From JACDDK01 sp038198445 (GTDB lineage Bacteria > Actinomycetota > Rubrobacteria > Rubrobacterales > Rubrobacteraceae): a DNA stretch of 26,819 nucleotides. The stretch lies in NCBI GenBank assembly GCA_038198445.1, contig JBBPZZ010000167.1, forward strand, positions 1 through 26,819. The letters run 5' to 3'. A program made the position numbers and the translations under genes. The notes under the pieces are model-generated. The model was given only the letters and a program-made list of their open reading frames with translations. It was not told the DNA's origin and did no database searches. Shown piece by piece: positions 1 through 7,039 of the stretch. Position 1 is the stretch's first letter. Each line of letters begins with the position of its first letter.

Positions 1-156
1 CCGCTCGGACTCCACACCTCGAAGTTGCCGCAAGAGGGCGAGTGCGAGCACCTCGGAGTCCGAGAGCTTCTTAAGCGACTCATGGCGCCTCCCTCGGGGG
101 TTGAGGAGACGGTAGTAGGCATCGTCAACGAGACGGAAAAGCCATACCGGCCCCAT
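1..156 (-). mobile_element. 5' end of an insertion-sequence transposase (partial)
   Basis: Codons 56-107 of the open frame match the usual opening of a DDE transposase: a VDDAYYRLL segment, then KLSDSEVLALALL and RGVESER. The catalytic domain and the far terminal repeat lie outside the window, so the family (IS4/IS5/IS982-like) is only a recollection. I could not identify a terminal inverted repeat at the inner boundary. Confidence 0.45.
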
Positions 157-321
157 AGCCAGCCTACGGTTCGGCCGAGGGATGCCCCGGAAGTTATGGC
201 GTGAGAGGTAAGCAAGCACCGTCTCGCGTTTGATCCCCAACCTCTCTCCGAGCACCGTCGCGTCCAGCACCTCGTAGCCTTCCGGAACTTCTATCCTGTT
301 GAGATCCGCCTCCTTTACCAT
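1..321 (-). CDS. Helix-turn-helix domain fused in frame to the start of a transposase (partial, runs off the left edge)
   Basis: The reading frame starts at ATG 321 and stays open for 107 codons to base 1. Residues 1-55 form a small DNA-binding domain: a helix-turn-helix-like stretch (TVLGERLGIKRETVLAYLSR, about 22-41), then a basic loop ending RPNRRLAMGPVW. From about residue 56 the sequence changes character to LFRLVDDAYYRLLNPRG and LKKLSDSEVLALALLRQL. That resembles, from recall, the N-terminus of IS4/IS982-type transposases. An internal ATG (codon 56, base 156) could be the transposase's own start. Two readings are possible: an insertion sequence has landed in a HTH gene so that the frames run together, or it is a genuine fusion. 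No strong ribosome site precedes ATG 321. The protein cannot be completed within the window. Confidence 0.55.
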   Translation of the reverse strand, partial: MVKEADLNRIEVPEGYEVLDATVLGERLGIKRETVLAYLSRHNFRGIPRPNRRLAMGPVWLFRLVDDAYYRLLNPRGRRHESLKKLSDSEVLALALLRQLRGVESER

Positions 322-341
322 GTAGAACAGCATACAGCGAT

Positions 342-370
342 TATTGATCGAATCATGGGATCTATCAATA
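342..370. repeat. Inverted repeat between two minus-strand DNA-binding genes
   Basis: TATTGAT (342-348) is the exact reverse complement of ATCAATA (364-370), with 15 bases between. It lies in the 73-bp AT-rich gap between the excisionase-like gene (which ends at 395) and the HTH-transposase frame (which starts at 321). It could be an operator, or a weak hairpin ending the upstream transcript. There is no clear T-run. Confidence 0.3.
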
Positions 371-394
371 GGTAATTGATGATCCAGATGATTT

Positions 395-586
395 CTACGA
401 GATGTCTCCGTACCGTTGCCCTTCGAGCCACTTCTCCAACTCCCTGCGGCTGACCCGGACGCTGCGTCCGATCCGCACCGATGGGATCTTCTCCTCGGCG
501 ACCAGCTCGTAGGCCCGGCTGCGCGCGATCCTCAACATCTCCGCTACCTCCGGGACCTTCAGGTACTCGTGCTGTTGCTTGTCCAC
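395..586 (-). CDS. Excisionase/AlpA-like helix-turn-helix DNA-binding protein
   Basis: This is a 63-residue protein of the MerR-like excisionase family (HTH_17 type). Residues 8-57 carry the typical pattern: YLKVPEVAEMLRIARSRAYE as the winged helix-turn-helix, then IPSVRIGRSVRVSRRELEKWL as wing and final helix. Family members bind DNA as Xis factors of integrated elements, as phage-type regulators, or as control genes next to toxin or transposase genes. The start is GTG at 586, supported by an excellent ribosome site (AGGAGG, six bases upstream). It is divergent from the antitoxin/PIN pair and upstream of the HTH-transposase frame on the same strand, which fits a remnant of a mobile element. 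No integrase is visible. Confidence 0.8.
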   Translation of the reverse strand: MDKQQHEYLKVPEVAEMLRIARSRAYELVAEEKIPSVRIGRSVRVSRRELEKWLEGQRYGDIS

Positions 587-775
587 TATCTCCTCCTCTG
601 TCAGTTGCTGTTGTTTGGATGCTACGGTGTCCGGTAGGTGCCGAGTACCGGAAACGACCGACCTTTCTAATTCCGGGTACGGAGACGATCATCCTGATAC
701 TGAGTAGAATAAGGGAGAGCCTTTTCGAAGAGGCAATGTCATGCGCCAGCGTTGCTGGCGGGAGGTGCGAACGCC
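587..775. promoter_or_regulatory. Divergent intergenic region with an inverted repeat at 631-651
   Basis: This gap of 189 bases separates the excisionase-like gene (minus strand) from the toxin-antitoxin pair (plus strand). CCGGTA (631-636) and TACCGG (646-651) form a perfect 6+6 inverted repeat with a 9-base spacer, and a related CCGGGTACGG follows at about 673-682. Such clusters are common binding sites for autoregulating antitoxins or Xis-like proteins. A TAGAAT hexamer at 705-710 could be a plus-strand -10 box, but no good -35 accompanies it. Confidence 0.35.
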
Positions 776-991
776 ATGAACCGACAAACGAGAAATCCCG
801 AAGGAGAGGGGACACCGGCCGAAGCCGCCGAAAGGTTCCGCAGGCTCGTGGAGGGCTGGATGGCCGAGGATCCCACCTACGACAGGGAGGCTTGGCCCGA
901 GCTGAGGGAGGGCCTCGACCGCAACCGCCCCGAGTACCGCAAGCACTTCTCGGAGCAGGCTCAGGATCAACCGAAGGCCGCCGAAGGCTAG
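776..991 (+). CDS. Putative antitoxin partner of a PIN-domain toxin
   Basis: This is a 71-residue, highly charged, helix-rich protein (PAEAAERFRRLVEGWMAED, then WPELREGLDRNRPEYRKHF). I recognise no named family and see no obvious N-terminal DNA-binding motif. The start is ATG 776, because GGAGG at 761-765 is well placed. An in-frame TTG at 752 lacks such a site. Its stop codon abuts the GTG start of the PIN-domain gene, the tight two-gene arrangement typical of type II toxin-antitoxin operons. The antitoxin role is inferred mainly from this position. It could instead be an accessory protein. Confidence 0.6.
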   Translation: MNRQTRNPEGEGTPAEAAERFRRLVEGWMAEDPTYDREAWPELREGLDRNRPEYRKHFSEQAQDQPKAAEG

Positions 992-1459
992 GTGGCCCTA
1001 GCGAAGCTGGACGTCGTTCTGCTGGACTCCGGTCCCCTGGGGTTGGTCTCCCATCCGAACGCTGACAGGGTCAACGCCGAGGCCGTACAGTGGCTTGACG
1101 CCCTTCTCTCGGCCGGCGTTTCCGTTCTCGTCCCGGAGATCGCCGACTACGAAGTGCGACGCGAGCTCTTGCGCGCCGGCCGCCAGCGCGGTGTGCGGCG
1201 TCTGGATGAACTCAAAGAAGCCATTGGCTATCGTCCGATTACGACCCAGGCCATGCTCACCGCGGCCGAACTCTGGGCGGACGCCCGGAAGCAGGGCCGA
1301 CCAACCGCCCCCGATCCGGCACTCGACGCCGATGTGATTCTCGCCGCACAGGCCAAAGAGGTCGAAAGCGAAGACAAGAGCGTCATCGTAGCCACTACCA
1401 ATCCCGGCCACATCTCTCGTTTCGTAGACGCGAAAGCCTGGCAGGAGACAAGGCCCTAG
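992..1459 (+). CDS. PIN-domain ribonuclease, VapC-like toxin
   Basis: This 155-residue protein has the PIN layout. D12 lies in the first strand (VVLLDSGPLGLVS), acidic residues E49 and E54 are in VPEIADYEVRREL, and aspartates 112/114 sit in LDADVILAAQA. The final strand is VIVATTNPGHISRF. In the PIN family these acids bind Mg/Mn for single-stranded RNA cleavage, and VapC-type members cut tRNA or rRNA when freed from their antitoxin. The start is GTG 992, directly after the upstream TAG, so translation is probably coupled. The C-terminal TTNPGHISRF form is commoner in a PIN subgroup outside classical VapC. Target and toxicity are inferred. Confidence 0.85.
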   Translation: MALAKLDVVLLDSGPLGLVSHPNADRVNAEAVQWLDALLSAGVSVLVPEIADYEVRRELLRAGRQRGVRRLDELKEAIGYRPITTQAMLTAAELWADARKQGRPTAPDPALDADVILAAQAKEVESEDKSVIVATTNPGHISRFVDAKAWQETRP

Positions 1460-1760
1460 AGCCGAATTACGTCTTCTTCTCCCTAAGTACAAAGAAGTAT
1501 TTGCAGTACGTGCTAGAATCACTCTCTCCTCCCATCGTCATCGAACCCTCTTCGACTGCCTGTACCTATGTCAGACTTACAAGAGACGAATTTTATCGCA
1601 CTCCAGAAAACAGTATTGACGCAGAAGCCATTAAACAAACAGACAAAAATCTGCTGGCGAAGCAAAAATCACTCATTTGGGTGATACGGTGCGCGTCCCT
1701 TGATGTCATCCTTGATCTAGGAGATCACGTTATGGGGTGGTTGGATGAAGTCGATACGAG
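1460..1760. other. Gene-free stretch with a palindrome at 1713-1727
   Basis: About 300 bases of lower GC with no convincing gene. An open frame from 1501 has no ribosome site and unnatural composition. TGATCT (1713-1718) and AGATCA (1722-1727) form a perfect 6+6 inverted repeat with a 3-base centre. It lies 34 bases before the small gene at 1761, where an operator would be expected. Confidence 0.3.
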
Positions 1761-1961
1761 ATGCACCGTAGAAAACGTCCGGACGAGTCGTTCCCCTGGC
1801 TTCAAGCAGGTTACTTCTTGGACGAGTCGGATCCGGACATCCTCGTACTGCGACGCCAGGATGGCTCTTCTGTAGCAGCCTTTAGCGCCCTGGGCGCCAC
1901 AAAGGAAAGTATCCGTGAAGCCGCCGAAGAGGACGAGCAGCAGAAAGCCTACTCTGGCTGA
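1761..1961 (+). CDS. Small uncharacterised protein, copy A of a two-member family
   Basis: This is a 66-residue protein of unknown function. Residues 13-62 (WLQAGYFLDESDPDILVLRR through AAFSALGATKESIREAAEED) align without gaps to the product of 3182-3439, with about 32 of 48 residues identical. That conservation on opposite strands argues that it is a real gene. The pattern looks like two or three beta strands (DILVLRR, SVAAFS) followed by a helix (ATKESIREAAEED). The start is ATG 1761, with only a weak ribosome site. A longer overlapping frame (1501-1875) is a shadow. No signal peptide or membrane segment is visible. Confidence 0.6.
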   Translation: MHRRKRPDESFPWLQAGYFLDESDPDILVLRRQDGSSVAAFSALGATKESIREAAEEDEQQKAYSG

Positions 1962-2070
1962 CTCCACTATTTTGGTGCTTGCGCGGCGACGCTTACGCAG
2001 ACCTTTATGCCTGTAACCAGGACAGACGAGTACAGAGGGCGAAAGGCATCAGGGGCCGCGAAGACTGCTG

Positions 2071-2847
2071 CTACTTCGCTTCAGCGATGGTCTCCGACAC
2101 AGCCACATTAAAGGCAGCGCCCTTGGGGATGTCTGCGAGGTCTCGGTTGAAAACCGTCCACTTGCCGCGCTGAACATCGTACCGGGCGCCTATAGGGTGA
2201 TCGTTGTATGTGCCGTCGCCGCCGCCCGGATTCCAGTCTTGCGTGATTGAAAGGGCGACATTGGGAGAGTCGTTAGTCAGCGGGTTGTCAATGTAGGTAC
2301 TGTACGCCGAGGTGTTGCCAGCATTCGCACGGTGGACGAGCTTCTCGGATTCCATCAAAACAACTACGTTGAAAACGGCTCCATCGGGCATCGGCGCGAG
2401 ATCCTGATTGTAAATGGCCCACTTGCCACCACGATTGGCATCGTACCAGACGCCAATCTCATGGGCATTGTTGACGCCGTCGCCGTCCGGTTCCCAAACT
2501 TGGGTAACCAGCAGGACGGTATCGGGGTTTTTGTTTGTCAGCGGGTTGTCGATGTAGGTGCTGTTGTCGACAATATTCCTAGGCGCTGAACGATGGATAA
2601 ATACCGCATCAGCTTTCGCGGAGTCGTTCTTTCCGGTATCGGCTTTCGCGGAATCGTCTTTCTGCTTAGGGGCGTCTTTCTGGAGACCGGGTTGCTCGGA
2701 CGTAGCCTCCGAAATTGTAGAGGCGATGGGAATATCACTGGCGTCGGGCAACCGGTCATAGTACCGATAGACCAAGTAGCCCTCGATTGCAATAAAGGCA
2801 ATCGACACCATCAAGATTGCTACTCTTACTTTCACACCTCGCGACAC
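2071..2847 (-). CDS. Membrane-anchored protein with two tandem DUF7452-like repeats
   Basis: This 258-residue protein has a single N-terminal hydrophobic segment (about 8-27) acting as signal anchor. A charged linker (52-81) contains DSAKAD twice. Two homologous extracellular domains follow, about 81-164 and 169-252. Both contain the identical core STYIDNPLTN, then a TQ.W(E/N)P turn, a GKW(A/T)(I/V)(Y/F)N.DLA segment and a closing AFNV strand. From recall this resembles Pfam DUF7452, a beta-rich domain of unknown function common in exported proteins. The start is GTG 2847; GTG 2835 is also possible. It lies between the two small paralogues and may have arrived with them. Base composition is less GC-rich than in the cyd genes. 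Confidence 0.8.
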   Translation of the reverse strand: MSRGVKVRVAILMVSIAFIAIEGYLVYRYYDRLPDASDIPIASTISEATSEQPGLQKDAPKQKDDSAKADTGKNDSAKADAVFIHRSAPRNIVDNSTYIDNPLTNKNPDTVLLVTQVWEPDGDGVNNAHEIGVWYDANRGGKWAIYNQDLAPMPDGAVFNVVVLMESEKLVHRANAGNTSAYSTYIDNPLTNDSPNVALSITQDWNPGGGDGTYNDHPIGARYDVQRGKWTVFNRDLADIPKGAAFNVAVSETIAEAK

Positions 2848-3181
2848 CTGTCCCTGGATTCGCCTGCATAGACCTTAACCCATGACCTCATCCGAGTAAA
2901 GGTTCCGAACAGCCGGGAACCTGCTTTGATCCAGCGTTCGCGAGCCTTGTGGCGGCGCTCATGGATGTAGCCTGTAGTTTGGTGCGCTTCGGTCGTGTTA
3001 TCTTGTTCCACCGCATCCGAGACATCGCAACTTTCCTAGCCACGTCTTAAGATCCACCTCAAGAAGGCGGGGGAGGTGACCGCGTCGGTTCTCATCTCGA
3101 CCAAGTTGGGTTCTTATGAGGGCCTGGTTTGGGATCCACTGGCATCCGTCCCGGTTGCCGAAGGAAGAAGTGAATCCCAGT
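2848..3181. other. Gene-free stretch with a hairpin at 2900-2922
   Basis: No convincing gene in 334 bases. AGGTTCC (2900-2906) and GGAACCT (2916-2922) form a perfect 7-bp stem with a 9-base loop. On the minus strand it is followed by TTTACT and lies between the small gene ending at 3182 and the start of the DUF7452-like gene at 2847. It could act as a weak terminator or an operator. Confidence 0.3.
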
Positions 3182-3439
3182 CTACCCCATGACTTTGACG
3201 TCAGGAACTGTTGCCGCCGGTGAGGTGGAAGTAGGGGCCGGCGACGGAGTGGCATGCTCGAGATCAAAATGAGCTTGCTGGCGGTCTTCTTCCGCAGCTT
3301 TGCGGATGCCTTCCCTGGTGGCGCCGTTTGTGCTAAAGGCAGCCACGACAGAGTCGTCCGGACGATGCAGAATGAGAACGTCCGGGTTGCACTCGTCCAG
3401 CGAATAACCCGCCGGCAGCCATGAACATGACGCTCTCAT
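3182..3439 (-). CDS. Small uncharacterised protein, copy B of a two-member family
   Basis: This is an 85-residue paralogue of the product of 1761-1961. The conserved part is residues 7-55 (WLPAGYSLDECNPDVLILHR through AAFSTNGATREGIRKAAEED). A low-complexity Ser/Thr/Pro/Ala tail (about 62-85) is absent from copy A. Function is unknown. The start is ATG 3439, preceded by a GGGG-rich ribosome site. It is 78 bases downstream of the HD-GYP gene on the same strand and could be co-transcribed with it, perhaps linking the family to that signalling protein. The association is only positional. Confidence 0.7.
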   Translation of the reverse strand: MRASCSWLPAGYSLDECNPDVLILHRPDDSVVAAFSTNGATREGIRKAAEEDRQQAHFDLEHATPSPAPTSTSPAATVPDVKVMG

Positions 3440-3517
3440 CTACCGTTCCCCCGCGCCTTTCTCATATGAGACATACTTTAACTGTCACCCAACGCCTGGT
3501 CAATCGCCACCGAACTC

Positions 3518-5530
3518 CTATGGACGCTCGTACTCAAGGCCAGTTCGCGCCCGCACGATAACAGCATCGCCGGTATTGCCAGGATGATAGGCAGCGGCGG
3601 CCACCCGCGCGCTGATCACATCCCGAAGCTCGGCCAGGATTTCAGCGGAAAGAAGGTCGGCCGCTGGCTGCTCGATGCCGGGGACGATCAGTGCCAGGCG
3701 GTTTCCGCCGTAGCGGCAGGCAGTGCCGTCCACGTCCGCCGCGAACTCTTGAAGGGTCCGGGCCGCGCCCCGGATTTCCTCATCTCCGGCGAAGTAGCCC
3801 ATACGTTTGTTGACCTCGTCAATTCCGGTAAGTTCAACGAGTATGACGCCGAATGAGATGCCCTGGATCTCCGAACGTTGCGCCTCGGCACGCGCTACCT
3901 CGTGTAGGTGGCGCCGGGTGTAGAGGAGTGTCAGGTTGTCTATTGTGGAGAGCGGACCCTGTCCAAGCACCATCCCGTCGCTATCCCGCAGAACCTCGAG
4001 TTCAGGATCTCTTGCAGCCGAGGCTTCCTTTATGAGTACGAGGGGGTTTCGTTTGACCTCTTCGACGAATACTCGCACGACCTCGGGATCGAACTGTGTA
4101 CCAGCGCAGCGCTCGAGTTCTTCGCAGGCGTCTTCGGTACTCATGGGTTCGCGGTAAGGACGGGCCGAGACCATCGCGCTGAAGGAATCAGCCACGCAGA
4201 TAATCCGCGCCTCCAGAGGGATCTGCTCGCCACGGAGCCCCAACGGGTAGCCTTCCCCGTCGAACCGCTCGTGATGGTGAAGGACGGCGGGGGCGATCGG
4301 GCGCAGGGCGGGTACTTGCTCTACGAGTCTGCAGCCGATTCTTGGATGTAACTCTATGACGGAGCGTTCCTCCGAGGTCAGTTTTGTAGGCTTGAGAAGG
4401 ATGCGCTCGCTGATGCCGATCTTACCTACGTCATGGAGCAGAGAGCCGAAGATGAGCTCTTCGCGCCGGTTGGGTGGCAGGTCGAGGCGGCTGGCGACCG
4501 CTCCGACGTACCTGGAAACGTCTTCGGAGTGGCCACGCACGAGTGGGTCCTTGACCTCTATGGCTTCCGCCAGCGCGCCCACGGTGGCAAGGTACGAGGT
4601 ACGCAATTCTCCTTGTAGACGCGCATTCTGCAGCGCAGCCCCGGCATGGTCACCTACAGCAAGTAAGACTTCGTCGTCATAATCGTCGAAGCCGTTGGGG
4701 TTGTTCGCGCAGACAACTACGCCGTCGAACTCATCCCGCAGGTAAATCGGTATGGCGACGAGGTTGTTTATCTCCCCGTCCGCCGCTGGATCTTCGTTCT
4801 CCCGCTCACCTTCGAGATTTTTCTCGCGAACCGTCCGATCACGCTCGATAACCTCGTTTGCGAAGCGTTGCACGAGTATGTTGTCCACGGGGGCATTCTC
4901 GAAGCCTTCAGCGGCGATCAGATCGAGCTTGCCATCACCGCTCCGGTCTTTCCGCGAGAGCAGCAGACCTTTCTCGGCGCCGACTAACGTTATCGCAAGT
5001 TGTAGGACCATCTCAGGCACGTCCTCCGGAGAGCCCAAAGCTCCCCTCTCGTTTGAGAGACGCATTACCTCATTGTGTAACTCCTGGCGCCAGTCCTTTT
5101 CCGATTCGCGCGCCTGCTCCGAGCGCTTCCGCAGGTACCGTTCGCGGTTTAACTCCTGTTCGTTGCCCTTGAGACGGGACTCCACCTGTTCCCGCTCTTG
5201 CCGCTGCGTCTCTTCTCTCTTTTTGGTGGACGCGAGATCGTCCCGCGTTTGTTCGAGATGCTTCTCGCGCTCGTTCAGTTCACCCTCTAGACGCTCATGC
5301 TCTTGCCGGGCGTCTTCTTCCACGGCCGAAAGCTTCGAACGCTCGCGCCACCAGCCGGCCAGGGCGATCACGACCGCTGCCCCGAGTAAGAAAAGCGTTA
5401 CCTCATAGTTGAGGGCAGTGGGGCCAGAGCCAGTGACTGTTACAACCGCGTAAGCCACGGCTCCCACGAACACCGCAACGGCGACCCAGAACCACACGTT
5501 GCTACTCCGCCCGCCCTCATCCGCATTCAT
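3518..5530 (-). CDS. Membrane GAF/HD-GYP cyclic-di-GMP phosphodiesterase with degenerate GGDEF tail
   Basis: This is a 670-residue protein. Two membrane segments (about 13-31 and 41-60) precede a long charged coiled coil (63-160), a GAF domain (about 165-308) and an HD-GYP domain (about 312-490). Catalytic landmarks of HD-GYP are present: H334 (RGHSEDVSRY), H366-D367 (LLHDVGKIGI), the HHHERFDGEGYP signature (418-429) and D448. It is therefore expected to hydrolyse cyclic-di-GMP at the inner face of the membrane, gated by the GAF domain and coil. The C-terminal domain (528-667) has a GGDEF fold-like sequence, but the signature is GGNRL (608-612), so it should not make cyclic-di-GMP. The order HD-GYP then GGDEF is unusual. 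The start ATG 5530 has no ribosome site, and its putative promoter would give an almost leaderless mRNA. Confidence 0.92.
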   Translation of the reverse strand: MNADEGGRSSNVWFWVAVAVFVGAVAYAVVTVTGSGPTALNYEVTLFLLGAAVVIALAGWWRERSKLSAVEEDARQEHERLEGELNEREKHLEQTRDDLASTKKREETQRQEREQVESRLKGNEQELNRERYLRKRSEQARESEKDWRQELHNEVMRLSNERGALGSPEDVPEMVLQLAITLVGAEKGLLLSRKDRSGDGKLDLIAAEGFENAPVDNILVQRFANEVIERDRTVREKNLEGERENEDPAADGEINNLVAIPIYLRDEFDGVVVCANNPNGFDDYDDEVLLAVGDHAGAALQNARLQGELRTSYLATVGALAEAIEVKDPLVRGHSEDVSRYVGAVASRLDLPPNRREELIFGSLLHDVGKIGISERILLKPTKLTSEERSVIELHPRIGCRLVEQVPALRPIAPAVLHHHERFDGEGYPLGLRGEQIPLEARIICVADSFSAMVSARPYREPMSTEDACEELERCAGTQFDPEVVRVFVEEVKRNPLVLIKEASAARDPELEVLRDSDGMVLGQGPLSTIDNLTLLYTRRHLHEVARAEAQRSEIQGISFGVILVELTGIDEVNKRMGYFAGDEEIRGAARTLQEFAADVDGTACRYGGNRLALIVPGIEQPAADLLSAEILAELRDVISARVAAAAYHPGNTGDAVIVRARTGLEYERP

Positions 5531-5536
5531 AAGCGC

Positions 5537-5565
5537 ATCTTATTCCGTGAAAAGCGCTTTTGCAA
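5537..5565 (-). promoter_or_regulatory. Promoter of the HD-GYP gene with a 12-bp palindrome in the spacer
   Basis: Read on the minus strand, TTGCAA (5565-5560) and TAAGAT (5542-5537) are 17 bases apart, each matching four of six consensus positions. Between them lies the perfect palindrome AAAAGCGCTTTT (5550-5561), which resembles LacI-family operators with a central CG. A repressor bound there would block the polymerase. Transcription would begin near 5530, the A of the start codon, giving a leaderless message. This fits the missing ribosome site. Confidence 0.5.
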
Positions 5566-5810
5566 AGGTTTCGTAGGGCTGGAGGAACCGTGGGTGGTGC
5601 GGACTCAGGGGCGGATAAGGAATTGCAGTCGTACCGGTGTCCTGGATCATCCAACGAATTTCCGCCCTCCGTCCGAAACATTCAGGCGGCGCGCAGCCGA
5701 TCCCGCTACCGGATTTATGGTCGGTTCGGCACTATTTGGTAACAACTTAGCAACAGTTTGACAACCGTGCCAAAAAACACGCTCTGGGCTCTTGTTCAGC
5801 GCTCTGGTTG

Positions 5811-5819
5811 TGCTAGATT
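5811..5819 (+). promoter_or_regulatory. Possible extended -10 promoter for the FUSC-like gene
   Basis: TGC followed by TAGATT (5811-5819) fits an extended -10 element, 59 bases before the start at 5878. No good -35 is found at the normal distance (TTGTTC at 5792-5797 is weak). The rest of the gene-free gap 5531-5874 shows no gene. Confidence 0.3.
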
Positions 5820-5877
5820 GATCTTCGTAGATGCAATGAGCATATAGTGCGAGCAAACAGGATCGAAGGGAGGTGTG

Positions 5878-6993
5878 ATGGTTCTCTCAAATACTCTGGC
5901 GGTTGCCTGGCGGAGAGGAGCTTCGACGATATGCCGTGGGGCGGGACGTTCGCTGGAACGATTTCGCGGCGGACTCTGGCCGGTTGTGCAGACGGCCTTC
6001 GCGGCGGCCCTGGCCTGGTCGGCGGCGGCGTTGATCCTGGGGCATGATCGGCCGTTCGTGGCGGCGATAGCGGCTGTGATCTCGGTCGGCGCGGTGGCCG
6101 GACAGACGCTCAAGAGGGCCATCGAGTGGATCTTCGGGGTCGCCGTTGGTCTGGCGGTCGCGGACCTCATCATGCTCGCTATAGGTACTGGTTCCATTCA
6201 GACTGGGGTTATGGTGGGGCTGGCCATGTCGGTCGCGCTCTTGCTCCGGGGCGGGATTATGTTCTGGACCGAGGCTGGAGTCTCCGCTTTACTGGTGGCC
6301 GGACTCGACCCCACGACCCATGGAGTTTCACCGGATCGGTTTCTGGAAGGGCTCATAGGCGGCGGAGTCGCCGTCGCCGTGAGCGCGGCCTTTCCGAGCA
6401 ACCCCAGCTTGCGCGCCAGGCAGGCGGCCCGGCCCGTACTGGTAGACCTCGCCAACGCCCTGAGGGACACAGCCGCCGCGTTAATCGGCGGGGACATTGG
6501 GTTGGCTGAAGACGCGCTCTCCGAAGCGCGACGCATAGACGCTTCGGTGGCGCACCTTCGTGAGGAGCTCGACGGCGGATACCAGATCGCTCGTCTCTCC
6601 CCGCCGCGCATGCGGCATCGCAGGCATATGTCTTACTACGCCACGGCGGCTGACCAACTAGATCTGGCGGTGCGCGACAACCGCGTGCTCGCCCGCGCCA
6701 GCGTAACGCTGGTACGGGAGAGAGGAGCCGCGTCCGGGCAACTTGCTGAGTCCGTCCTGGGGCTTGCGCTCGCGGTAGAGGCCCTCAGCGGGTATCTGGA
6801 CAAACCAGATCATCCGCTCGATGTCCGCCACTTCGCGCTCGGAGCCGCGACGGACGCGACGGCTGTGCACGCGGAGAGCAGCGATCTGGAGACCAGCGCG
6901 CTCGTCTCTCAGATCCGTTCGACGGCCGTAGATCTGCTGCAGGCCGCGGGTATGCAGCCGAACGAAGCCCTGGACGCAGTCCGACAAACTTGA
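5878..6993 (+). CDS. FUSC / aromatic-acid-exporter-like membrane protein
   Basis: This 371-residue protein has about six hydrophobic segments in its N-terminal half (roughly 34-54, 58-75, 83-103, 108-123, 132-145, 155-173) and a helical, soluble C-terminal half (about 180-371). Conserved elements are GLWPVVQTAFAAALAW, RPFVAAIAAVISVG and RFLEGLIGGGVAVAVS, typical of the FUSC/ArAE_1 family of putative exporters of aromatic or other small hydrophobic acids. Family substrates are poorly known. The start is ATG 5878, with AAGGGAGG at 5866-5873; GTG 5875 is too close to that site. It faces, tail to tail, a frameshifted paralogue 46 bases away. Substrate and direction are inferred from family. Confidence 0.8.
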   Translation: MVLSNTLAVAWRRGASTICRGAGRSLERFRGGLWPVVQTAFAAALAWSAAALILGHDRPFVAAIAAVISVGAVAGQTLKRAIEWIFGVAVGLAVADLIMLAIGTGSIQTGVMVGLAMSVALLLRGGIMFWTEAGVSALLVAGLDPTTHGVSPDRFLEGLIGGGVAVAVSAAFPSNPSLRARQAARPVLVDLANALRDTAAALIGGDIGLAEDALSEARRIDASVAHLREELDGGYQIARLSPPRMRHRRHMSYYATAADQLDLAVRDNRVLARASVTLVRERGAASGQLAESVLGLALAVEALSGYLDKPDHPLDVRHFALGAATDATAVHAESSDLETSALVSQIRSTAVDLLQAAGMQPNEALDAVRQT

Positions 6994-7039
6994 AGAAGCC
7001 CGGCGCGCGCTGGATAAGTCTTTATCTCATCATGGCATC

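Noticed and set aside
1501..1875. A 124-codon plus-strand frame
   Set aside because: TTG start, no ribosome site, and it overlaps the conserved small gene at 1761 in another frame.
5758..5786. Perfect TTGACA at 5758-5763 as a -35 box
   Set aside because: No -10-like sequence at 16-18 bases downstream (GCTCTG).
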